Shown: piece by piece, positions 17,207-25,082 of the stretch
Numbering within the stretch: the stretch's first letter is position 1
How the letters are laid out: the number at the start of each line of letters is the position of its first letter
Origin: PALSA-693 sp963834725
Lineage (GTDB): Bacteria; Actinomycetota; Acidimicrobiia; Acidimicrobiales; Palsa-688
DNA: 64,000 bases
NCBI GenBank assembly: GCA_963834725.1
Contig: CAWICN010000001.1
Coordinates: 992,001-1,056,000, forward strand
Direction: 5' to 3'
The notes under the pieces: model-generated
The model's database searches: none
Told to the model about the DNA's origin: nothing
The model's input: the letters and a program-made list of their open reading frames with translations, nothing else
Translations under genes and position numbers: made by a program

Positions 17207-18001
17207 ATGACCTACCAATTTGTTGAGTATGAGAAACGGGACCGGATCGCATATATCACGTTCAACCGGCCGGAAGTGCTGAACGCCATGCACGCCCCCA
17301 TGCACGTCGAACTGGCGGAGATCTGGCAAGACTTCAACGACGATGATGAGATGTGGGTTGCGATTGTCACCGGCGCCGGCGACCGGGCGTTTTCCGCGGG
17401 CAACGACCTGAAGGCCACCGCGGCGCAAAATGCCGCCGGCGGCCGCCCCGACCCGGGAGCTAAACGACCGTCATTTGCCGCCATCACCAGCGAGTTTGAA
17501 TGCTGGAAGCCCATGATCGCGGCCGTGAACGGGTTCGCGATGGGGGGGGGATTCGAGACCGCCCTGGCTTGCGACATCATCATCGCAGCCGAGCATGCCC
17601 AGTTTGGGCTTCCCGAACCACGAGTCGGGCTCGTCGCCGGCGCCGGGGGCATTCATCGACTCGTCCGGAAGGCTCCGTTTAACGTCGCCATGGGGATGAT
17701 CCTGACCGGCAAACGGATCTCGGCCCAAGAGGCGTACCGGATCGGCATCGTGAATGAAGTGGTATCCGCTCCAGAACTGATCAAGGCGGCGGAGCGGTGG
17801 GCGGCCGAAATCATGGAGTGCGCGCCGTTGTGCGTTCGCCTCTCGAAGGAAGCGGTGTATACCAACATCACCAAGACAGTCGACGAAGCCCTGGCGTCTG
17901 ATCGGCAGCTGATCAGTCCCCGGCTGATGGCCTCCGAGGATTCGAAGGAGGGGCCACGCGCCTTCGCCGAGAAGCGTCCGCCCCGGTGGACGGGACGTTA
18001 G
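17207..18001 (+). CDS. Enoyl-CoA hydratase/isomerase family protein
   Basis: A 264-residue crotonase-fold enzyme. The CoA-binding loop FSAGNDLKAT, the oxyanion-hole segment NGFAMGGGFETALACDIIIAA and the acidic catalytic segment FGLPEPRVGLVAGAGG are in order. The C-terminal KEAVYTNITKTVDEAL is family-typical. It is followed after 55 bp by the thiolase-like and DUF35 genes on the same strand, forming an acyl-CoA side-chain degradation unit. The exact acyl-CoA is unknown; steroid or branched-acid breakdown would fit the neighbours. Confidence 0.92.
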   Translation: MTYQFVEYEKRDRIAYITFNRPEVLNAMHAPMHVELAEIWQDFNDDDEMWVAIVTGAGDRAFSAGNDLKATAAQNAAGGRPDPGAKRPSFAAITSEFECWKPMIAAVNGFAMGGGFETALACDIIIAAEHAQFGLPEPRVGLVAGAGGIHRLVRKAPFNVAMGMILTGKRISAQEAYRIGIVNEVVSAPELIKAAERWAAEIMECAPLCVRLSKEAVYTNITKTVDEALASDRQLISPRLMASEDSKEGPRAFAEKRPPRWTGR

Positions 18002-18056
18002 TGTTCCGCGATCGGCACCAACTCGAGCCGCGATAGCAGGAAGAGGAGATCGGGAT

Positions 18057-19244
18057 ATGGTCATGGATAGTGAGTTGAGTGCAGGTGCCGCCATTGTCGG
18101 ATTGGGCATCTCCCAGGTGGGGCGGGTGTACGGCATGTCGGTGGCCGAGCTGGCCGCGGATGCGGTCCTCAATGCGGTCGCCGACGCCGGCTTGCAGCTT
18201 TCTGATGTGGACGGCGTCTTGATGAGCAACGGCATCACGCCCAACAACACGCTGGTCGCGTCGTCGTTGGGATTGCGCAACCTCCAGTTGAGCGTCAACG
18301 TGGCCACGGCCGGCGCCACCGCGGGCGCGGCCGTGCAGTATGCCGCTATGGCGGTTCAGTCGGGTATGGCTTCCACCATTGTCTACGTGCACTCGGACTG
18401 TCCCCTCGCCGAGGCGGGGGCGTCGGCAGGGGCGGCCTACGGTAGGAGAGCGGCCACACGGGGGCCGACCGGGTTCGCGGGCATAAACGTCGCGATCGGA
18501 CTGGGGGGCGCCAACCCCATGTATGCCCTGGCCGCCCGCCGGCACATGGAAAAATACGGCACCACCAGTGAGCAGCTCGGTGCTATCGCGGTCGGGCAGC
18601 GAGCCTGGGCATCGAAGAATCCCATCGCCCAGATGCGCGACCCGATCACCCTGGAGGACCATCAAAACTCCCGCTGGATCGTCGAGCCGTTCCATCTGCT
18701 CGACTGCTGCCTGGTGTCCAATGGGGCCGTTGCCGTCGTCATCACCACGGCGGAGCGGGCCCGGCATCTGCCCCAACCCCCGGCCTACGTGTGGGGCTGG
18801 GGTCAGTGCCACCCCGGCTACACCAACATGCGGGGAAGCGAACTGGGTCTGCAGAGCGGGGCGACCCGTTCAGGTGAAATCGCCTTCAAGATGGCCGGGA
18901 TCGGCCTCGACGACATTGACGTGCGGGAGTTCTACGACTGTTACACCTTCACTGTGCTCTTGACCCTGGAGGACTACGGCTTTGTCAAGAAGGGCGACGC
19001 GGGCGAGTTCGTGGCCACCGGCGCCCTCGGCCCGGGGGGTTCCATGCCCACCAATACCGGCGGAGGGCATCTGTCATCGTGGTACCTGTGGGGGGTCACG
19101 CCCCTGCACGAGGCCGTCGTCCAGACCCGCGGCCAGGGCGGAGAACGCCAGGTGGCCGACCACGACTTCGTGCTCTGCAGCGGCAACGGCGGCATCTTCG
19201 ACCATCACTCCACCCTGATCCTGGGCGCCCACCCCCGACGTTGA
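18057..19244 (+). CDS. Thiolase-fold lipid-transfer-type protein (Ltp/SCP2-thiolase)
   Basis: A 395-residue thiolase-superfamily protein with SD AGGAAGAGGAG upstream. It keeps the nucleotide-like N-terminus AAIVGLGISQVGRV and the late FYDCYTFTVLLTLEDYGF and GGGHLSSWYLWG. The usual nucleophilic Cys position (here NVATAGATAGAAV) has no Cys. This pattern is known from Ltp2-like proteins, which act as retro-aldolases with a DUF35 partner rather than as thiolases. The DUF35 gene is 17 bp downstream, so a two-subunit aldolase or thioesterase-like complex is the best inference. Confidence 0.87.
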   Translation: MVMDSELSAGAAIVGLGISQVGRVYGMSVAELAADAVLNAVADAGLQLSDVDGVLMSNGITPNNTLVASSLGLRNLQLSVNVATAGATAGAAVQYAAMAVQSGMASTIVYVHSDCPLAEAGASAGAAYGRRAATRGPTGFAGINVAIGLGGANPMYALAARRHMEKYGTTSEQLGAIAVGQRAWASKNPIAQMRDPITLEDHQNSRWIVEPFHLLDCCLVSNGAVAVVITTAERARHLPQPPAYVWGWGQCHPGYTNMRGSELGLQSGATRSGEIAFKMAGIGLDDIDVREFYDCYTFTVLLTLEDYGFVKKGDAGEFVATGALGPGGSMPTNTGGGHLSSWYLWGVTPLHEAVVQTRGQGGERQVADHDFVLCSGNGGIFDHHSTLILGAHPRR

Positions 19245-19261
19245 AAGGCGACGCTACAGCC

Positions 19262-19663
19262 ATGACCACTCTCCCCAAGGTCGCCCGGGACGAGGCCTCG
19301 GCCGCCTTCTTCGACGCCGCCGCCTCAGGGACCCTCGCCGTGCGCCAGTGTGCGAACGGCCACTTCCTGCCACCCACGCAAGGTTTCAGCGGTCCCGCCA
19401 TCCGCTGTCAGGTCTGTCAATCACCCGACATCACCTGGCAGGCCGCCTCCGGATCGGCCACTCTCGTCAGCTGGGTCGTCCCCTACGGCCGGACCGGCCA
19501 GCCTACCGGCGTCGCCGGCCTCGTCGAGCTGGCTGAAGGGCCCTGGATGAACGCCCTCATCGACGTGGAGCCTGATACCCAACTGCACGCCGGACAAGCG
19601 CTCGCCGTATGCTTCCTCCCGACCGACGGCGGTGAGACGATACCGGCCTTTCGCCCAGCCTGA
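19262..19663 (+). CDS. DUF35 OB-fold/zinc-ribbon protein, partner of the thiolase-like gene
   Basis: A 133-residue protein. The rubredoxin-like zinc ribbon is at C30, H34, C49 and C52 (QCANGHFLPP, IRCQVCQSPD); the OB domain follows (SGSATLVSWVVPYGR, VAGLVELAEGPWMNALID). Such proteins bind acyl-CoA and pair with thiolase-fold subunits, for example ChsH2-DUF35 with Ltp2 in steroid side-chain cleavage. The usual first ribbon Cys pair is C-x3-H here. It is the last gene of the hydratase/thiolase unit. Confidence 0.88.
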   Translation: MTTLPKVARDEASAAFFDAAASGTLAVRQCANGHFLPPTQGFSGPAIRCQVCQSPDITWQAASGSATLVSWVVPYGRTGQPTGVAGLVELAEGPWMNALIDVEPDTQLHAGQALAVCFLPTDGGETIPAFRPA

Positions 19664-19687
19664 CAGATGCCGACCCTCGGCCCTCTG

Positions 19688-19752
19688 GCCGTTACGGTTG
19701 GGACTGCGAGCGCCGAGCGCCTGCGGCACTAGCCGTTTACGGTTGGGACTGG
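19688..19752. repeat. Direct repeat GCCGTT(T)ACGGTTGGGACTG x2
   Basis: Copies at 19688-19706 and 19732-19752 differ by one inserted T. One lies downstream of the DUF35 stop and the other overlaps the stop region of the acyl-CoA dehydrogenase remnant. They may mark a duplication or deletion junction. Confidence 0.7.
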
Positions 19753-20077
19753 CCGAGAGGTCGCACCCCCGACGCCTTGCGGACGTCTCGGAAGGGGATA
19801 TCTCGATCGACCGAAGGGTCGTGCGGAAGGCCCAGCACTCGTTCGCCAATCAGGTTTCGCTGGATCTGGTCGCTGCCGCCGCCGATGGAGTTGATAAGGG
19901 CCCACATGCCGTTCTGGTTGGCGACCTCGCCCTGGGGTGACTGCTGGCCCGTAAGCATGGCTTCAGTGCCGAGTAGCTGGGCATGAATTCGCGCCGAGCC
20001 AGTATCTCGGACATGGACAACTTGAGAACGGTCGCCACACTCATGTCGGCACTGCCCTCTGCCCGCTCGCGTTCCAT
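19737..20077 (-). pseudogene. Acyl-CoA dehydrogenase C-terminal remnant, frameshifted
   Basis: Read on the minus strand, the first part gives SVATVLKLSMSEILARR; the frame must then shift near 19985 to give IHAQLLGTEAMLTG, GGGSDQIQRNLIGERVLGLP and a stop. These are the C-terminal helices of acyl-CoA dehydrogenases, where the family reads GSSEIQRNIIGERVLGLP. The N-terminal three quarters, including the FAD-binding region and catalytic base, are absent. It is a dead fragment, perhaps once part of the adjoining acyl-CoA catabolic cluster. Confidence 0.8.
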
Positions 20078-20222
20078 CTACTGATCCGACGTAAGGCGTG
20101 CATCCGGGCGATGGCCTGACGCATCACCGGATCTCCACCCCGTCCGACGAACGGTTGCCATCTGCGGACGCGGGAACAACTCGAACGCCGCCGATTCCGC
20201 CCTGCCCCCGAAGGAGCACCCG

Positions 20223-20552
20223 TTGATCGCCGTCCTTGCCGGAATATTGGCCGCTGCCGCGGTCACCCTCATCGCTATGCCGTTCATCCTCGTTCGATCC
20301 GGCCCGCGGGACGTCCACCAACTCGCAATCCCGGCCGGATCGAGCGAAACGCCGGCTGGACGTCCGGCTTCGACCGAGCTGCGGAAGTCACCTGGGGCCG
20401 CGCCGGCCCACGCTGACAGACCGGCACCCGCTCCAAGAAGGCCTGGTTGCGACGAGCCTCCAGTGGGTAGGTCACTCGTAGTACCATCTCACGCAATCGA
20501 GATACCATGTCAGATGATTCCAGCCTGGCTGCTCCCAAGCCCCGAGAGGTGA
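20223..20552 (+). CDS. Possible small single-pass membrane protein
   Basis: A 109-residue frame with TTG start 6 nt after a strong SD GAAGGAG. The N-terminus LIAVLAGILAAAAVTLIAMPFILV is a clear membrane helix; the rest is Pro/Ala rich with no recognised domain. The start signal is the main support. It could be a chance frame, since the distal half is low-complexity. An overlapping 60-residue frame at 20507-20689 has no good SD and was not annotated. Confidence 0.35.
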   Translation: MIAVLAGILAAAAVTLIAMPFILVRSGPRDVHQLAIPAGSSETPAGRPASTELRKSPGAAPAHADRPAPAPRRPGCDEPPVGRSLVVPSHAIEIPCQMIPAWLLPSPER

Positions 20553-20714
20553 GGCGCCGAGCGCTCGCGGATTATGTGCACGGTATCGATGCGATGCTGG
20601 CAGAATTGGAAGGACACCCCGGATCGGGGGTCGAGGATGCCGTAGTTGCCTTCCCGCCGGAGAAGGCAGTGGTACCCATTGCCACGTAGTTCAAACAATG
20701 CGGAGGTGGCTAAC

Positions 20715-22580
20715 GTGGATGATCTCTCATTCTGGCGCGAGTTGGGCCAGCAGCTTCGGGTGGACTCAATTCGTCCGGCCGCGCAGGCCGGTTCTGGCCA
20801 CCCGACCTCAGGAATGTCGGCGGCCGACCTCATGGCGGTGCTGCTCGGGAGGCATCTCCGCTACGACTTCTCAAACCCGCGCGACCCGCGCAATGACCGG
20901 CTCGTCTTCTCCAAGGGTCACGCGTCGACCTTGCTCTACGCCATGTTTCGCGCCGCTGGGGCGATCTCCGACGATCAGCTGCTCACCTATCGTTCCATCG
21001 ACAGCATCTTCGAAGGCCACCCGACGCCGCGGATTCCGTGGGTGGATGTGGCGACCGGCTCGCTCGGGCAAGGTCTACCGTATGGCGTGGGAATGGCGCT
21101 GGCGGGGAAGCGACTCAATCGCCTTCCATTCCGCGTGTGGGTGCTCTGTGGCGACAGTGAGCTTGCCGAGGGCTCCGTGTGGGAGGCGCTCGAACACGCG
21201 TCGTACTACGAGCTCGACAATCTTGTTGCGATCTGGGACATCAACCGGCTGGGCCAGCGCGGTCCGACCATGCACGGCTGGGACCTCGATTCCTACGCGG
21301 ATCGAGCCCGGACATTCGGCTGCCACACGATCGTCGTCGATGGTCACGACGTGGAGGCCATCGATCACGCCTACTCGGAGGCCCTGGCCGCCAAAGGCAG
21401 GCCAGTCGTCATTGTGGCTCGAACCATTAAAGGCAAGGGCGTCAAGGACGTTGAAGACAGGAACGGTTACCACGGGAAGCCGCTGGACCGATCTGACGAG
21501 GCGATCACCGAGCTCGGCGGCCTGCGAAATCTCCGCGTCGAGGTGCACACACCGGACATCGCGCATTCAGCACATGAGTTCTCCATGGAAGGGCCTCTGC
21601 AGTTGCCGACATATGAGCCCGGCACGATGGTAGCCACCCGCCAGGCGTATGGCGACGCCCTGACCGCGCTCGGTCAGGCCCGCAGCGATGTTGTAGCCCT
21701 GGATGGCGAGGTGTCCAACTCGACCTACGCTGACAAATTTCGCGAGGCATTACCAGACCGCTACTTCGAGATGTACATCGCGGAGCAGCAGATGGTCGCC
21801 ACCGCTGTCGGTATGCAGGCGCTGGGGTGGCGCCCGTTTGTCTCTACGTTCGGCGCCTTTCTCTCCCGGGCCTATGACTTCATCCGCATGTCTGCTATCA
21901 GCCGGGCCAGCTATTGCCTATGCGGATCGCACGCCGGGGTCTCGATCGGCGAAGACGGCCCCTCCCAGATGGCGCTGGAGGACATTGCCTCGCTGCGAGC
22001 AGTCCACGGTTCCACCGTGCTACAACCTTGCGACGCCAACCAGACGGCGAGGCTGGTCGGCAAAGCCGTGGACACCGACGGGATCGTGTATCTGCGGACT
22101 CTCCGCCCAACCACCCCCGTGATCTACGCGGCTGACGAGGACTTCGTCATCGGCGGCTCTCGCACCCTGCTGAACGGCGACGATGTGGCGATACTGGCGT
22201 CGGGTATCACCGTACACGAGGCCTTGAAGGCCGCCCAAGAGCTTGCCCACGAAAATATCGAAGCTCGCGTGATCGACGTCTACTCCATCAAACCGCTCGA
22301 CACACAGATGCTGCACTCACTCGACATGCCGATTGTGACCGTCGAGGATCACTGGCATGAAGGAGGCCTCGGCGAAGCCGTGCTTACCGCCCTGGCTACC
22401 GAGTTGCGTCTACCGCCTGTTGCGCAGCTGGCGATTACCCAGATGCCCCACTCGGGCCACTCCGAGGAACTGCTGGCGGAAGCTGGTATCGACGCCGCTG
22501 GCATTGCCCGAGCGGCGCGCCAGCTCATACAGGAGAAACACGGGTTGGTCGGCGTCACTCCGGAACGTCACGGACGGTGA
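20715..22580 (+). CDS. tkt: Transketolase (single-chain)
   Basis: A 621-residue transketolase starting at GTG 20715, 6 nt after GGAGGTGG. The TPP-binding domain has GSGHPTSGMSAADL, SKGHASTLLYAM, ATGSLGQGLPYGVGMAL and CGDSELAEGSVWEALEHASYY. The pyrimidine domain has EQQMVATAVGMQALGWRPF with the catalytic Glu, GEDGPSQMALEDIA and a C-terminal fold-lock domain. It moves two-carbon units between pentose and other sugar phosphates. It is slightly shorter than E. coli TktA and like the TktA2-type enzymes of actinobacteria and archaea. No pentose-phosphate genes adjoin it, so a specialised sugar pathway is possible. Confidence 0.93.
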   Translation: MDDLSFWRELGQQLRVDSIRPAAQAGSGHPTSGMSAADLMAVLLGRHLRYDFSNPRDPRNDRLVFSKGHASTLLYAMFRAAGAISDDQLLTYRSIDSIFEGHPTPRIPWVDVATGSLGQGLPYGVGMALAGKRLNRLPFRVWVLCGDSELAEGSVWEALEHASYYELDNLVAIWDINRLGQRGPTMHGWDLDSYADRARTFGCHTIVVDGHDVEAIDHAYSEALAAKGRPVVIVARTIKGKGVKDVEDRNGYHGKPLDRSDEAITELGGLRNLRVEVHTPDIAHSAHEFSMEGPLQLPTYEPGTMVATRQAYGDALTALGQARSDVVALDGEVSNSTYADKFREALPDRYFEMYIAEQQMVATAVGMQALGWRPFVSTFGAFLSRAYDFIRMSAISRASYCLCGSHAGVSIGEDGPSQMALEDIASLRAVHGSTVLQPCDANQTARLVGKAVDTDGIVYLRTLRPTTPVIYAADEDFVIGGSRTLLNGDDVAILASGITVHEALKAAQELAHENIEARVIDVYSIKPLDTQMLHSLDMPIVTVEDHWHEGGLGEAVLTALATELRLPPVAQLAITQMPHSGHSEELLAEAGIDAAGIARAARQLIQEKHGLVGVTPERHGR

Positions 22581-22695
22581 CCGCATCGCCAGGCGCGGCT
22601 CTGGACGGGCTTGCTACGGGTGGGCGTCTCTTCCCGAATGGGCGAAGGCCTGCCGACGGATGTGCATCCACCACCGGGCCTCGGAGTCCGGTGAC

Positions 22696-22986
22696 TCATG
22701 CCGAGGCGCGCTTGTGGGCCCCGCGCTTGTGGGCCCCGCGCTCGAGGGCCCGCTGCCGCCGCAACTGGCGTCGTTGGCGTTCGGATGTTCCACCCCATAC
22801 CCCCTGAGTAATTCGCTTGGTCAAGGCGTAATCGAGGCAGGGATCCTTGACTGGACAGTTCGCACAGATACGCCGGGCGGCCTCAACTCCCGCTCCGCTA
22901 CTGGGAAAGAAAGTCTCGGCAGGCATGGCACGACATATTCCAGCGGCCAGCCAGTCCAGGTCATCGGTCGTCACATCAGGCTCCAT
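22696..22986 (-). CDS. WhiB-family iron-sulfur transcriptional regulator
   Basis: A 96-residue Wbl protein from ATG 22986 (MEPDVTTDDLDWLAAGICR). Four Cys ligate a [4Fe-4S] cluster: C18 in GICRAMP and the CANCPVKDPC set (C-x2-C-x5-C). The turn GVWGGTSERQRRQLRR is the usual G-V/I-W-G-G motif followed by a basic tail. The C-terminus is lengthened by repeats of GAHKR. Wbl proteins are confined to Actinobacteria and their phages and bind sigma factor region 4. Longer starts up to 23151 are less likely because they add Cys-rich sequence absent from the family. Confidence 0.93.
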   Translation of the reverse strand: MEPDVTTDDLDWLAAGICRAMPAETFFPSSGAGVEAARRICANCPVKDPCLDYALTKRITQGVWGGTSERQRRQLRRQRALERGAHKRGAHKRASA

Positions 22987-23238
22987 CTGAGATCGGCGTC
23001 CGATCGGGCTGACGTAACAACCCTTCGAGGTCCACCTGGATTTACCCCGAGGCTGGGACGCACAAACCTCATCGCAGCCCGGACAGCCCGTTCGTTGGGT
23101 GGCAAGGGCTCTTCCGCAGAGGCACAGGGGCCAGTCTCGATCCGGCCCCAACCTAAAGGTTTCGAGTCGCTCCCGTTTTCGGTCGATTGACTCCGCGCTT
23201 CGTGGGGGGTAAACCGGACCTATTCAGGAGGTAACTCA

Positions 23239-23532
23239 ATGGCAATCGACAACGGGGCGCCGGAGTGGGAGGACCACGACCACGAAGCCCTGACTCACGC
23301 TCATCCGCACTTCCACGTCACTCACAATCACAACAGGATGACGGGCGGGTTCGACCATCTAAGTGCGTCCCACGATCACGAACACAATCATGTCACGATA
23401 AAGCATGCCCATGTGCCGCACGAAAATTTCGAGCACGAGCATCGGGGCGAGGCTCACGTACACGATCACAGCGCTCCGGCCGAACCGCGGACGAAGCCGC
23501 GACGCCGAAAGAGCGCGGAGGGCAACCGATGA
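23239..23532 (+). CDS. Histidine-rich small protein
   Basis: A 97-residue protein with a perfect SD AGGAGG 7 nt before ATG. About a quarter of its residues are His, mostly in HxH or H-x-H-x pairs (HDHEALTHAHPHFHVTHNHN, then HDHEHNHVTIKHAHVPHENF), with a basic Lys/Arg tail. There is no membrane segment or signal peptide. It could be a zinc, nickel or copper buffer or chaperone; no metal transporter is adjacent. No family is assigned. Confidence 0.75.
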   Translation: MAIDNGAPEWEDHDHEALTHAHPHFHVTHNHNRMTGGFDHLSASHDHEHNHVTIKHAHVPHENFEHEHRGEAHVHDHSAPAEPRTKPRRRKSAEGNR

Positions 23533-23594
23533 CCGGAGCGCGGCTGAGAGTGTCAGGAGTTGACTTGCCGGCCCGGCTGACCAGACCGCCGGAA

Positions 23595-25025
23595 TCAGAC
23601 TGGTGCGACCGCGCCCTGCTGCTCCTCCTCGTGGCTCCCCGGCTCCAGCACGCGACGGGCCAGGCTCTTGGCGTGCTGCATGTCGAAGTGGCGCATGGTG
23701 ACGAGTCGTTGCGCATACTGTCCGCCGCCGGCGAGCTGCCCGGTGGCGTACGACCAACCGCCATAGGCGTCTGCCGTGGTGTCGCGTAGGTAGTGGAACA
23801 GACGTAGCTTTTGCTCGGCCGACAGAGATGGCGTCGCCAGCATGGCCTGAAGCCCATCGTGCAGGTCGGGATGCTCGAAGTCGGCGAAGGTCGGGGCCGT
23901 GACCGTCAACGTCCCGGCGATGTCGTGCAAAATGTCGAGCAGCTTGGCGTTGAACTCGTTTTTGTAGTACTTGAGGGCGCTGATATAGAGCGGGGACGGC
24001 GAGACAATGCCGTCTTCGTTTTGCTGTCCATTCGCCATCGCCGCTTCACCGGCCGCCCGGCACATGGTGGAGTGGATGACGAGGGTGGCGAGGCTATCCC
24101 TGATGTGCGGCTCGTTCTCAATGCCGTTGGCCTCGGCCAGCAGCGCGGCCATGCCTACATCTCGTTCCAGCCCGGCGCCGCCGCCGGTGACGCCGGCGGC
24201 TCGCTCCCAGAGACCGAGGGAGTGGGCGAGGACAGCGGCCTGCGCCACCTCGCCGTCGAGGAAGATCCGCTCCTTGGGCACAAACACGTTGTCGAAGATG
24301 ACGAATCCTTCTGGGGCGCTCCGGTGCCCGCTGACGGGGAAATTCCGAAGATCCTGATCGCCGTACGGCGCGTACGTGGTGTCGATGACCTTGACGCCCG
24401 GCGCGTTGACGGGGACGGCACAGGCAATGGCATATTCCTCTTCGCCGGGCCGCATCGCTTTGGTGGGCAGTACGACTTGCTCATGGCCGACCGAGGCGCC
24501 GCTGATGTGCATCTTGCAGCCGTTGATGTACACCCCGTCGGAGGTCCGATCGACAACATGCACGTAGAAATCCGGGTCGGACTGCTTGTTGGGACGGAGC
24601 TTGCGGTGCCCCTTGGCGTCGCTGATGCTCTCCGCACAGCGCAGGTCGTTGCGGCGCACGTAGTCGATGTACTCGTAGATGCACTCGCGATAGCCCGGAT
24701 TGAGTTTGGCGAGGTCCGGTGCCGCGGTGGCAATTGCCAGCAGGATCACGCCCGTCGTCCCGAGCGTCATATCACCTTTGCCCTGGGCCAGCAGCCGCCG
24801 ACGCTCATTAAACTCGTCGATCGACTTGGGCATGATATAGACCGGGTTGGACGCTTCCGGGTCGTCCCTATAGAAGCTGTCGTACACATCCGCGGCAGTT
24901 TCGACGGCAACCTTCAACCTGGGCTCGTTCGCCGGATCGCTGACGCGCTTCCCGTCCAGGTATGTGGACCGCCCGTCCTTGAGGGATTCCTTGTATTGCT
25001 CGCCCGTCATCATCATGCGTGCCAC
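23595..25025 (-). CDS. HpaB-family flavoprotein monooxygenase/dehydratase-like, copy 1
   Basis: A 476-residue protein of the 4-hydroxyphenylacetate 3-monooxygenase (HpaB) / 4-hydroxybutyryl-CoA dehydratase superfamily. Recognisable blocks are MMTGEQYKESLKDGRSTYLDGKRV, DGVYINGCKMHISGASVGHE, FVIFDNVFVPKERIFLDGE and AYGGWSYATGQLAGGGQYAQR. The Cys set that binds the cluster in 4-hydroxybutyryl-CoA dehydratase is absent, so an FADH2-dependent oxygenase is more likely. It lies 57 bp downstream of its paralogue. No HpaC reductase is adjacent; the one at 8.9 kb is the nearest candidate. Confidence 0.88.
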   Translation of the reverse strand: MARMMMTGEQYKESLKDGRSTYLDGKRVSDPANEPRLKVAVETAADVYDSFYRDDPEASNPVYIMPKSIDEFNERRRLLAQGKGDMTLGTTGVILLAIATAAPDLAKLNPGYRECIYEYIDYVRRNDLRCAESISDAKGHRKLRPNKQSDPDFYVHVVDRTSDGVYINGCKMHISGASVGHEQVVLPTKAMRPGEEEYAIACAVPVNAPGVKVIDTTYAPYGDQDLRNFPVSGHRSAPEGFVIFDNVFVPKERIFLDGEVAQAAVLAHSLGLWERAAGVTGGGAGLERDVGMAALLAEANGIENEPHIRDSLATLVIHSTMCRAAGEAAMANGQQNEDGIVSPSPLYISALKYYKNEFNAKLLDILHDIAGTLTVTAPTFADFEHPDLHDGLQAMLATPSLSAEQKLRLFHYLRDTTADAYGGWSYATGQLAGGGQYAQRLVTMRHFDMQHAKSLARRVLEPGSHEEEQQGAVAPV

Positions 25026-25082
25026 CTTCCTTCTGATCTTCAGCCATTGCGTTATGTAGTCCAGGCATGAATGCAGTCGCCC

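Noticed and set aside
20507..20689. 60-residue frame MSDDSSLAAPKPREVRRRAL and following
   Set aside because: Overlaps another candidate frame, has no clear SD, and no family features. It could be real but cannot be supported.
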